A DNA stretch of 64,000 nt. It comes from Paeniglutamicibacter sp. Y32M11 (GTDB lineage: Bacteria; Actinomycetota; Actinomycetes; Actinomycetales; Micrococcaceae). Position numbers and translations under genes: made by a program. Location: contig NZ_CP079107.1 of assembly GCF_019285735.1 (NCBI RefSeq), positions 310,001 to 374,000 of the forward strand, written 5' to 3'. Below the pieces are notes generated by a model. The model did not search any database and was not told the origin of the DNA. It saw nothing but the letters and a program-made list of their open reading frames with translations. How positions within the stretch are numbered: the first letter of the stretch is position 1; each line of letters opens with the position of its first letter. This document shows positions 32,889-41,074 of the stretch, in pieces.

Positions 32889-35800
32889 TTAGTCGGCGAA
32901 GAGCGAGCGCACGTCATCGGCGCTGATCGCGGAGGCGAACGCCGCGTCATCGTCGAGCACCGCGGTGAAGAGCTTGGCCTTCTTGTCCTTCAACGCCATG
33001 ACCTTTTCTTCGATGGTGTTCTTGGAGACCATGCGGTAGACCATGACGTTGCGCTTCTGCCCGATGCGGTGGGCGCGGTCGACGGCTTGGTTCTCCGAGG
33101 CAGGGTTCCACCACGGGTCCATGAGGAAGCAGTAATCAGCCTGGGTGAGGTTTAGGCCGAATCCGCCGGCTTTCAGCGAGATCAGGAACACCTGAACCTT
33201 CCCGGAGGTAAAGGACTCGATAACCTTGGCACGCTTGGTGGTGGACCCATCAAGATAGGCGTGCTCGATTCCTGCCGCGTTGAGACGATCACTGGCCTTG
33301 GTGAGGAAGGAAGTGAACTGGCTGAAAACTAGGGCATTGTGGCCCTCGGAGGTGAGATCCTCGAGTTGTTCAAGCAGGGCATCAAGCTTGCTGCTGGGCA
33401 CCGAGGAGTACTCGTCGTCGATGAGTGAGGCATCCAGCGAAAGCTGGCGCAGCTTGGTGAGCGACGAGAACACGGCGAAGCGATTCTTGTCCATGTCTTC
33501 GAGCATTCCCAGCACCTTCTGGCGCTCGCGCTGCAGATGGCGCTGGTAGATCACGCGATGTTTGGGGCTGAGATCAAGCTCAAGAACCTGCTCTTGTTTC
33601 TCCGGCAGGTCGGTGGCCACCAATTCCTTGGTGCGGCGCAGCATGAGCGGACGGATACGGCGGCGTAGGCGCTTCAGGGCCTCGTCGTCTCCGTCCTTCT
33701 CGATGGGTTTCCGGTAAGTCTCGTCAAAGCGCTTAAGCGTGGGGAAAAGCCCCGGCGCAGCAACGGCAAACAAGGACCAAAGCTCGGAGAGGTTGTTCTC
33801 CATCGGAGTGCCGGTGATGGCCAGCTTGAAGGGTGTGGGGAAGTCGCGAGCCTGCTTGGCAGCCTGAGTCGTTGGGTTCTTCACGAACTGCGCCTCATCG
33901 AGGATCAGCCCCGAGAACTTGGTGGAAGCGTATTCGTCCTGATCGATGCGGAACAGGCCGTAGGAGGTGATGACGATATCCACGCTTGCCGCGATATCTT
34001 GCAACGGGACACCACCGCGGCGGACCGTTTCGGTGATGTAGATGCTGCTCAGGTCCGGGGCGAAGCGTCTGGCTTCGGCTTCCCAGTTCGAGACGACGGA
34101 GGTCGGGGCGATGACCAAGAACGGCGGCATCGGTCCCGTGGACTCGTCGTGGTGGTCCTTGGCATGCTGGATGAGTGCCAGCGTCTGCAAGGTTTTGCCC
34201 AGTCCCATGTCATCTGCGAGCACTCCGCCGAGTGAATTGTCGTAGAGGAAGGATAGCCATTCGAAGCCCTCGCGCTGGTATGGACGCAGCGTGGCATTGA
34301 TGCCAGCCGGCACCGGGGCATGCTTGACGGTCATGATGTTCGTCAGTCCCTCGGCGGATTCCTTCCACGCTTCGGAGGCCTCCACGTTGGTGGCGATGTC
34401 TTTGAGGTCCTCCCAAAGGGATGCCTGATGCTTGGAAATTCGGATGCTTCCGTCCGCGGTCGCATCCGAGAGCGTGCGCGCCTCCTCGATGAGCCGGCGC
34501 AACTGCTCGTATTCCGGGCGGTCCAGCGCAAAGTACTTCCCGTCGGGCAGCATGAGGTATTGATCCGCGTGCGCCAGGGCTTGGAACAGCTCGGTGAACG
34601 GAACATTGTTCCCATCGATGCGTACCTCCACACCAAGATCGAACCAGTCATTCGATTCGGTGTTTTCCGTGGAGATGGTGATCAATGGGTCGGCAGTGAG
34701 TTCCTCATAATCCGCGGCTATACCCTCGACGGTGACTTCCAAATTCTTGATGCGACGCAGGGCGGGCAGCGCGGTGTTGATGAAGTGTGCCGCCTCGACT
34801 CCGGTCAAGGTAATGACGGTGATGTTGGCAACAGCATGGTGGTGCGCGTTGGTGAACACCGAATTGAAGGCAGCCGGGAAGTCGGCCATGGCGGCGCTTG
34901 CCTCGCGCTGCAGTACCATTTCGGCCTTGGTGTTTCGCTCGATGCCAGCGGTGGGCTGCGCGCGCAACGGTAGGAGGGTGTCGCCGTAAGAATAGCCCCA
35001 GTGCAGCTCAAATCCGGGAACGGAGGCTTTGTCCTCTTTGCGCTTACGTGGATTTTCGGGGCTCCACAAGACATGCTTAAGCAGCAGCTGCATGGTCGGT
35101 TCCATCGAGGTTGGTACCTGGATGGAGTGGTCAACTGAGGAGAGCTCGGAGGCCTTGGCTAATTTGGGGAGGTATTCCTGCTCAAAATTCTCCCGTGCGT
35201 TGGCCGGGATGAGTACCTTTTTGTCCGTGCCGAGCAGTCCGGTCAGAAGCGGAGGGATACGTGCGCGGGTCGGTGCCAGATTGAGATTTACATGTTTCAT
35301 GCCCTCGGTAGCGCTCCACCAGAAAACTCCGTGGTCAGCGACGCTGCCGATGAAGTCGGTATTGAATTCCGCGGGAAGTATGTCGACGAGGGGGCGGACG
35401 CGAAGCTTCTTGCCCTCGGTGAGGACATCGGTCCTGATGGCGACGGGCTCGTGTACCTTGATGGTGGATTTTGCCGATGGTCCACGTAGCTCGACGCCAA
35501 GTCCGGCGGCCGTGCGCAGGTGCTCCCACAGCATGGGGGAGAGGAAGTCGCTTACCGAGAGATGGGTGCCGTTCCAGGCGGTGAAGGAGTTTAGCTGCAA
35601 GAGGGCGCAGAACCATTCAATCTGGTCTGGGTCGTAGGCGAAATCGAAGGGCAATTTAGGGATGCCGCCGGTTCGGGTGTAGCGAAAATGCTGCCATGCG
35701 AGATTGCCGGAGACCCAGCGACCCTTGTCATTGAGCTGCACGGGGCGCAGCACCAACTCAAGCTTTGAGGTGTGCGGGATATCCCCGCCCTTGATCTTCG

Positions 35801-36269
35801 CTATCGCTGCGGCCTGGTACCGGTGCAGCGTCCGTGGACGAAGCTCAAATTGAACCCCTAGTGTGCGTTCTTCGAGGTCTTGCTTCTCGGTGCCGTCTTC
35901 GCCCATCAGCGAGAGCAGGGTTCGTTCCCAAGGGGCCCGTGGGTCGATTTCCTCGACTTCAGTGGATCCGCCCCACATGTAGGCCAAGAGTGCAGCCGCA
36001 GCATGTTTGCAGTTTGAGCCCACGGGGCAGGTGCAAATGCCGTGTTGGGGCATCAAGTAGCCGTCGCGGATTTGGGAGTGCACGGCCGTCCGGTAAATGT
36101 TTCCGCCCGATCCCAGGACGCTGGCTCGCACGATGCTCATCGGTGCGACCCAGTCAACGTCCAGAACCCGTCCCTGAGTCGCGTAGGCTGCGCCGCGATC
36201 GAGGCTGAGGGGGCCGACCAGATTTCGAATCAGGGTGGTCGACGAGATCATGGGTGCAGCGGAAGACAT
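32889..36269 (-). CDS. SNF2-family helicase with N-terminal SWIM zinc finger
   Basis: A 1126-residue protein. Residues about 70-95 hold a SWIM zinc finger (CTCPVGSNCKHAAA: Cys79, Cys81, Cys87, His89). A long middle region of about 550 residues is typical of bacterial SWIM-SNF2 proteins. The SNF2 motor begins near residue 640 with LRPYQREGFEWL and contains LADDMGLGKTLQT (Walker A, about 685), ILDEAQFVKNP (DEAQ box, about 790), TGTPMENNLSELWSLF, LRRTKE, LVFSQFTSFL and DRAHRIGQKRNVMVYRMV. Such proteins remodel nucleic acid-protein complexes; the bacterial role is not well defined. It forms an operon with the gene at 31649. Confidence 0.92.
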   Translation of the reverse strand: MSSAAPMISSTTLIRNLVGPLSLDRGAAYATQGRVLDVDWVAPMSIVRASVLGSGGNIYRTAVHSQIRDGYLMPQHGICTCPVGSNCKHAAAALLAYMWGGSTEVEEIDPRAPWERTLLSLMGEDGTEKQDLEERTLGVQFELRPRTLHRYQAAAIAKIKGGDIPHTSKLELVLRPVQLNDKGRWVSGNLAWQHFRYTRTGGIPKLPFDFAYDPDQIEWFCALLQLNSFTAWNGTHLSVSDFLSPMLWEHLRTAAGLGVELRGPSAKSTIKVHEPVAIRTDVLTEGKKLRVRPLVDILPAEFNTDFIGSVADHGVFWWSATEGMKHVNLNLAPTRARIPPLLTGLLGTDKKVLIPANARENFEQEYLPKLAKASELSSVDHSIQVPTSMEPTMQLLLKHVLWSPENPRKRKEDKASVPGFELHWGYSYGDTLLPLRAQPTAGIERNTKAEMVLQREASAAMADFPAAFNSVFTNAHHHAVANITVITLTGVEAAHFINTALPALRRIKNLEVTVEGIAADYEELTADPLITISTENTESNDWFDLGVEVRIDGNNVPFTELFQALAHADQYLMLPDGKYFALDRPEYEQLRRLIEEARTLSDATADGSIRISKHQASLWEDLKDIATNVEASEAWKESAEGLTNIMTVKHAPVPAGINATLRPYQREGFEWLSFLYDNSLGGVLADDMGLGKTLQTLALIQHAKDHHDESTGPMPPFLVIAPTSVVSNWEAEARRFAPDLSSIYITETVRRGGVPLQDIAASVDIVITSYGLFRIDQDEYASTKFSGLILDEAQFVKNPTTQAAKQARDFPTPFKLAITGTPMENNLSELWSLFAVAAPGLFPTLKRFDETYRKPIEKDGDDEALKRLRRRIRPLMLRRTKELVATDLPEKQEQVLELDLSPKHRVIYQRHLQRERQKVLGMLEDMDKNRFAVFSSLTKLRQLSLDASLIDDEYSSVPSSKLDALLEQLEDLTSEGHNALVFSQFTSFLTKASDRLNAAGIEHAYLDGSTTKRAKVIESFTSGKVQVFLISLKAGGFGLNLTQADYCFLMDPWWNPASENQAVDRAHRIGQKRNVMVYRMVSKNTIEEKVMALKDKKAKLFTAVLDDDAAFASAISADDVRSLFAD

Positions 36270-36660
36270 GCCATCAGTCTAAAGGGGTGCGCCCACGTTA
36301 CAGTCCTTTGCGCCGCCGCCGCGGTGCACATCATAGTTGCGACTGTTTGGGCGGCCGTGTGGAGGAACGGACCGTTGGACAACCTGCCGTGGACGAACTG
36401 GCTGCAGCTCTTGCTCTTCGGTCTCATTGGATCGAGGATAAGGGTGGGATTGCATCGCGGTGTAACGGGTCAGAAATCAGCACGTTACATATCTTTCTGT
36501 AGTAAATGCGGTCAGATGACGCATTTACTGCAGTTATTGCAGTTCGAGCGTCGTTGTGTCGTGAGTCACCGATGAAAAGTGAACTGGCGTTGCTTCGCAT
36601 CACTTTCCCGGCCAAAGTTGAGATTAGATATTCGAAATTTCTTGAACGGGAGCGTGGATT
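36270..36660. other. 391-bp non-coding region upstream of the dadA-like gene
   Basis: No supported gene. It contains a dyad TGTAACG/CGTTACA (36461-36467 and 36483-36489, 15-base spacer) and then a hairpin CTGTAGTAAATGCG/CGCATTTACTGCAG (36497-36510 and 36520-36533, one G-T pair, loop GTCAGATGA) followed by TTATT. The two elements may be an operator plus a terminator or attenuator before the gene at 36661. A run of AT-rich sequence (TTGAGATTAGATATTCGAAATTT) lies between 36615 and 36640 and could hold a promoter. Confidence 0.5.
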
Positions 36661-37938
36661 ATGGCCAGCACAGCAACGCCAGAACATGTAGTTATTGTCG
36701 GTGCAGGCTTCGTCGGTCTGTCTGCGGCTTGGTACCTGCAAGAAGAGGGCGTTAAGGTCACCGTGGTTGACCGCGGCGGCGTGGCCTCGGGCTCTTCGTG
36801 GGGCAATGCTGGTTGGCTCACCCCGGCGCTGACCTTGCCGATTGCCGAACCGTCGATCTTCACCAACGGCTTGAAGATGATGTTCGACCCGGCCTCCCCG
36901 CTCTACATTCCGCTCAAGGCCGACGCCAAGCTACTGCGTTTCCTGGTGGGCTTCGCGTGGCACAGTACCCCGAAGAAGTGGCAGGAAGCCATGCGCGTCT
37001 ACTCGGAGATCGGGACCACCGGTCTGGACGCCTTTGACGAGATCGCCGAAGGTACCGGCGCGGGCCCGGGAGTCGCTGAAAAAACCACGTCGGCCGACCC
37101 GTTCCTGACTGGCTTCAAATCACTGAAGGACCGCGAAGTCCTGTTGCACGAATTCGAGATGATTCATAAGACCGGAGGCAACGTCGAGTTCGACTTGCTC
37201 ACTGGAGATGAGCTGCGCGCCATCGAGCCGACTCTCTCCGATGACGTAGCTGCCGGCGTTGCTATCAAGAATCAGCGCTTCCTTAACCCGCCGAAGTACA
37301 TGCAGTCCCTGGCCGAATCCGTGGTGGCTCGCGGTGGCGACATCGTTGGCGCCTTCAACGTCACCGACATCCGTGACAACGGCACCTCGGTGACCGTCAT
37401 TGGTTCCGAGGGTCGCGCGATGACCGCGGATCACGTGGTCATGGCCACCGGAGCCTGGATGAATGACTTGACCAAGAAGTTTGGTGTCAACGTTGTGGTG
37501 CAGGCCGGCCGTGGATACTCGTTCACGGTTCAGCCCGAGGTCATGCCGACGCATCCGATCTACTTCCCGTCCCAGCGTGTGGCCTGCACCCCGTTGGGCG
37601 ATCGTTTCCGCATTGCGGGCACCATGGAATTCCGCGACGTCAACCACCAATTGGAGCCCAAGCGCATCGAGGCCATCGTGGCCGCCGCGGCCCCGGTTTA
37701 CAAGGGCATCAATTGGGAAAACCGCAAGGAAGAATGGGTTGGCGGTCGTCCCTGCACCGCCGATGGACTGCCGCTGGTCGGCGCCACTCGTTCTCCGCGC
37801 GTTCATGTGGGCGGCGGCCATGGCATGTGGGGCGTCGCTCTTGGTCCGCTCACCGGCAAGATGCTGGCCGCCGGGATCGTCGGCAAGGAAAAGCCGGCCG
37901 TGGCGCGACACTTCAACCCCCTGCGTAAGGGCTTCTGA
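36661..37938 (+). CDS. dadA: FAD-dependent D-amino-acid dehydrogenase-like protein
   Basis: A 425-residue DAO-family flavoprotein from ATG 36661. The FAD loop is VVIVGAGFVGLSAAWYL (residues 10-26), with VTVVDRGG at the end of strand 2; GNAGWLTPA is the DadA-type motif after GSSWGNAG. The C-terminal HVGGGHGMWGVALGPLTGKM binds the isoalloxazine, and RPCTADGLPLVG is the family signature. DadA oxidises D-alanine and related D-amino acids to 2-oxo acids, passing electrons to the respiratory chain. Other DAO-family activities, such as glycine or hydroxyproline oxidation, cannot be excluded. It stands alone, followed by two terminator hairpins. Confidence 0.8.
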   Translation: MASTATPEHVVIVGAGFVGLSAAWYLQEEGVKVTVVDRGGVASGSSWGNAGWLTPALTLPIAEPSIFTNGLKMMFDPASPLYIPLKADAKLLRFLVGFAWHSTPKKWQEAMRVYSEIGTTGLDAFDEIAEGTGAGPGVAEKTTSADPFLTGFKSLKDREVLLHEFEMIHKTGGNVEFDLLTGDELRAIEPTLSDDVAAGVAIKNQRFLNPPKYMQSLAESVVARGGDIVGAFNVTDIRDNGTSVTVIGSEGRAMTADHVVMATGAWMNDLTKKFGVNVVVQAGRGYSFTVQPEVMPTHPIYFPSQRVACTPLGDRFRIAGTMEFRDVNHQLEPKRIEAIVAAAAPVYKGINWENRKEEWVGGRPCTADGLPLVGATRSPRVHVGGGHGMWGVALGPLTGKMLAAGIVGKEKPAVARHFNPLRKGF

Positions 37939-37946
37939 GCCCCTCT
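37929..37946 (+). terminator. Terminator overlapping the dadA stop codon
   Basis: GGGCT-TCTG-AGCCC (37929-37942) followed by CTCTTTTG; the stop codon TGA (37936-37938) lies in the loop and right arm. Confidence 0.6.
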
Positions 37947-37969
37947 TTTGTCAATGAAGTGACAAGGAA

Positions 37970-38019
37970 CCCCAGGGCGGTGCGGAGGTGATTTCCGCGC
38001 CGTTCCTTGGGGCTTCTTT
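37970..38019 (+). terminator. Second terminator after dadA
   Basis: Long hairpin with outer CCCC/GGGG arms (37970-37973 and 38009-38012), an inner GCGGA/TCCGC stem and mismatches between, followed by CTTCTTT. Together with the hairpin at 37929 it forms a tandem terminator. Confidence 0.65.
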
Positions 38020-38323
38020 GACTTCATGACTGCTGACGCAAAATCTGAATCTTAGCGGCCGTGGTTCTCCTGTCGCTCGGATCTGTAGCCTCGACGACGG
38101 AGGCGGCTAGGGTCGGCTGTGGTGCCATCCGAACGAGGACGAACTCAATACCGTACGTAGCACCGGTTTCTAGAATTTCCATGCCTCGCGCTATGGGTGA
38201 AAGCGGCGTAATGCCAGAATGCTGAGGAGTAACGTCGGGATCATGAAGGGATCGTCCGTTGGGGATGAGGGCGGGACAATCGGTCTCGGCCGCCCATGGA
38301 CTCCCGAGAAGGGTCAGCTCTCC

Positions 38324-39109
38324 ATGAGAACGTATGTCGTCACAGGATCCGCTTCTGGCATTGGCGCTGCAACCGCCGAACTACTTCGCGAGCGCGGCCA
38401 CAAAGTTATCGGTGTGGACCTTCGGAACGCCGAAGTGAACGCCGATCTTTCCACCGCGGCCGGACGTGCAAGCGCCATTGCCGACACCTTGCTTGCCAGT
38501 GCTGGAAAGATCGATGCGGTCATCGCCGCAGCAGGTGTCTCCGCACCCAAGGCGTTCACCGTCGCGGTCAACTTCTTCGGTGTAACGGCGTTCCTCGAAG
38601 GCCTATTGCCCGCACTCTCCGCATCGTCCGCCCCGCGGGTTGCCGTCGTTTCCTCTATGGCTTCCCTGCAGGTGAATTCCGAAGCGCTGGTCGAGGCGCT
38701 GATGGCCGGCGACGAGACCGAGGCTCTCCGCATTGGTGGCGAGCTGGAAGCTGCGGGACCGCGCACCGGCTACCTGAACTACCCATCATCGAAACGCGCG
38801 ATTTCCCGCTGGATCCGCCGCGAATGCATCACCGAGGCATGGGCGGGTGCGGGAATTCCACTTAATGCGGTGGCGCCCGGAACCGTCATTACCAATATGA
38901 CCCGTGAATTGCTGGCCACCGAAGAGGGCCGCAAGATGGCTGACGACAATGTGCCGATGCCGCTGAACTACCACTCCGAGGCAGTGGTGATTGCCCGCAT
39001 GCTGGCCTGGCTGACGAGCGAGGAGAATACTCATGTCACCGGTCAAACGATTTACATTGACGGCGGCGCGGACGCAACGCTGCGCGGGGATGACATCTGG
39101 TCAAAGTAG
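38324..39109 (+). CDS. Short-chain dehydrogenase/reductase (3-alpha-HSD/carbonyl-reductase-like)
   Basis: A 261-residue classical SDR from ATG 38324 (MRTYVVTGSASGIGAAT); the frame reaches 35 codons further with no better start. The NAD(P) loop GSASGIG is at 8-14, the substrate-site serine at about 110-111 (VVSSMAS), and the catalytic YPSSK has Tyr153 and Lys157. A gap between beta strands and short loops (no NAG motif but AAAGVSAPK) resembles the HsdA/3-alpha-hydroxysteroid dehydrogenase-carbonyl reductase branch. Alone between non-coding regions; its substrate is unknown. The terminator at 39128 follows directly. Confidence 0.85.
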   Translation: MRTYVVTGSASGIGAATAELLRERGHKVIGVDLRNAEVNADLSTAAGRASAIADTLLASAGKIDAVIAAAGVSAPKAFTVAVNFFGVTAFLEGLLPALSASSAPRVAVVSSMASLQVNSEALVEALMAGDETEALRIGGELEAAGPRTGYLNYPSSKRAISRWIRRECITEAWAGAGIPLNAVAPGTVITNMTRELLATEEGRKMADDNVPMPLNYHSEAVVIARMLAWLTSEENTHVTGQTIYIDGGADATLRGDDIWSK

Positions 39110-39127
39110 TACCCGGTAATCATGATC

Positions 39128-39189
39128 AACACCCGCGTAGCCGTAGTGTGCACCTACTCTTGGGTGAGCGCCACGGCTACGCGGGTGTT
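39128..39189. terminator. Bidirectional 16-bp hairpin
   Basis: AACACCCGCGTAGCCG (39128-39143) pairs perfectly with CGGCTACGCGGGTGTT (39174-39189); the 30-base loop can pair further. It separates two convergent genes. Confidence 0.7.
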
Positions 39190-39226
39190 CGGCGTTAAGC
39201 CATCGGGTCTAAGCCCTACCGAGGGG

Positions 39227-40081
39227 TTAGGGGTGGCGCGTGCCGTTGCCGCCGAGCACGCTCGCATATCCTTCGCGATAGCTAGGGAAAGTGAAAACGA
39301 AGCCGGTAGACAACAGGCGTGCGTTGGACAGGCGTCTGTCGCCTCCCCGGTTCACCGTGGCGGTGCCGACTTGAGGTTCGGGCAGCCCGAGTTGGTGTGC
39401 CAAGAAGGTCTGGACCTCGGATAATTCGGCGGGTTCATGATCTATCCCCAGGTAGAGCTGCGCCGGGGAATTCTCCATGGTGCAGAGGTGCACAATGGCG
39501 GCGGCGGCGTCGTCGCGGTGAATCCTGTTGGTCCATACCGAATGTTCGGGTTTGCGGGCGGCCCCGGTTTTTACCTGGGTGATCAGGTAGTTACGTCCCG
39601 GACCATAGATGCCCGCCAAACGAAGGACGATGGCAGAAGGGGCGAATTGATGCAGCAGCGTTTCAGCCTCGGCCAGGATCCGTGCGGTAGCGGTGCTTGG
39701 GGCAATCGCGGTGTCCTCGTCTACCCATCCGCCATTCGCATCTCCGAATACGGCGGTGGAGGAGACCATGAGCAAACGCCGGGGGGTAACTCCGTCGCGC
39801 TCAAGCGTCTGGATGAGGCGGCGCGTTGCCTCTAAATACGTGCGTCGGTAGGCTTCTTCGCTGCGTTCGGGCGCCGCGGGAGTGAAAACTATGACCTCGG
39901 TGTCGGGATCTATCCGGGGCCAGGTGGTGGCATTCGTGCCCAAGTCAACCCGCGCGCTGGCAAAGGTAGAGGGGAGCAGTTCGGGGCGGCGGCGCCACGC
40001 TGTGACGTGGTGGCCCGCGGCCTGAAAGCGGAGTCCGACCTCGGTACCGAGGTCTCCGGCACCGAGGACGAGTACCTTCAC
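39227..40081 (-). CDS. NAD(P)-binding SDR, atypical epimerase-like
   Basis: A 284-residue protein from GTG 40081, which overlaps the previous stop (GTGA), so translation is coupled to the upstream gene. Residues 1-20 hold VLVLGAGDLGTEVGLRFQAA, the nucleotide loop; the rest (VIVFTPAAPERSEEAYRRTY, LMVSSTAVFGDANGGWVDED, IVLRLAGIYGPGRN) follows the extended/atypical SDR pattern of YeeZ-like nucleoside-diphosphate-sugar epimerases. The usual YxxxK is not clearly present, so it may be non-catalytic or use a different residue. Its function is unknown. Confidence 0.8.
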   Translation of the reverse strand: MKVLVLGAGDLGTEVGLRFQAAGHHVTAWRRRPELLPSTFASARVDLGTNATTWPRIDPDTEVIVFTPAAPERSEEAYRRTYLEATRRLIQTLERDGVTPRRLLMVSSTAVFGDANGGWVDEDTAIAPSTATARILAEAETLLHQFAPSAIVLRLAGIYGPGRNYLITQVKTGAARKPEHSVWTNRIHRDDAAAAIVHLCTMENSPAQLYLGIDHEPAELSEVQTFLAHQLGLPEPQVGTATVNRGGDRRLSNARLLSTGFVFTFPSYREGYASVLGGNGTRHP

Positions 40082-40707
40082 TTGGCGGCTGGACGCAATC
40101 CGGCTCGCGCCATGGCGTCCGTGTAGGCGGCAACCATTTCGTCGAACCATGCCTGCTGCTTTTCTGCCGAGCCTAGGAAGGCTCGATCAGCGGTGGAACG
40201 GACTTCGTAGATCTTGATACCACGCTGGTTAATGACCTGCTGGCCACCTGCCTTGATCCACGCCTGCACCAGGCGCTTGGCCTCGGTGCCATGGGCGATG
40301 ATCGCTGAGGTGCGGTATGCGATTCGCATAAGCTCCTTCAGCGGGCGGATACCCGCCTTCACCTGATCCGGTGTTAGCTTGGTGCCGCCCTCGGGCAGCT
40401 CCCACGGGAAGACATTCCACGGGATACCAAAACGCGGCTCCAGCCCGGCAGCCTCATAGACTGCAGCAAGCCGTGCCGCGGTGGGATCGTCGTTGCGCAA
40501 AGACAGGAAGCCCGAAGACGTTCCGGGGCCCGGCGCGATTTGCAAGGAAATAACCCGAGCCTCATCTACGTCGTGCACTGGGTCAATGAGCGGAACCCGG
40601 GAACCGGGCTGCTGGTCCTGCAGCTTGCGACATAACGCAGTGAGTTCGGCGACGGAATCGTCCTCCACCTTGCTCAGCTGTTCTTCAAAGTACTCAGATT
40701 GGCTCAT
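40078..40707 (-). CDS. Uracil-DNA glycosylase-like protein
   Basis: A 209-residue protein. The pattern RVISLQIAPGPGTSSGFLSL, then RNDDPTAARLAAVYEAAGL, GIPWNVFPWELP and IIAHGTEAKRLVQAW resembles the actinobacterial group annotated as uracil-DNA glycosylase superfamily, with the ISLQIAPGPG strand in the active-site position and the later AHG histidine. The canonical UDG motifs (GQDPYH, HPSPLS) are absent, so a UDG-fold protein with a different base or no glycosylase activity is possible. It precedes and overlaps the SDR gene at 39227 by four bases. Confidence 0.65.
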   Translation of the reverse strand: MSQSEYFEEQLSKVEDDSVAELTALCRKLQDQQPGSRVPLIDPVHDVDEARVISLQIAPGPGTSSGFLSLRNDDPTAARLAAVYEAAGLEPRFGIPWNVFPWELPEGGTKLTPDQVKAGIRPLKELMRIAYRTSAIIAHGTEAKRLVQAWIKAGGQQVINQRGIKIYEVRSTADRAFLGSAEKQQAWFDEMVAAYTDAMARAGLRPAAK

Positions 40708-41074
40708 TATTCACCTTTCGCCCTCTCGTTGAGCCTACGCCGTTTATGGTCGCGGCGCATTCCGGCGGGCAGTCGCGCCGATGGATCGGGACAATCTTTT
40801 TGCCATTCACCGACCAAGCTGCGAATTCGCGGCTCGGTCTGGTGGGATTTTGGGCCTTCTTCGCGAGAGTCAAACGTGGATTTTAAACGCTGCAACGGAT
40901 CTAAGGAGGCGTTCACGGGTTGGGAAGGCATCCTTACCACAAGCAATGCGGCACTGGGTGTCCGATTGTGAAACGCAGTTCCAGCCTTTAGTCTAGAAAG
41001 GACGATTGTATCGTGCGTCACACGCAAGCGAGCCTCCCGCAGGGGTATGGATCATGATCGGAATAGAGGACTAC
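40708..41074. other. 367-bp intergenic region
   Basis: Divergent spacer between the UDG-like gene and the acyl-CoA synthetase gene. It contains a small palindrome ACGAT-TGT-ATCGT (41002-41014), 60 bases upstream of the synthetase start, which may be an operator. No gene or structured RNA is seen. Confidence 0.4.
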
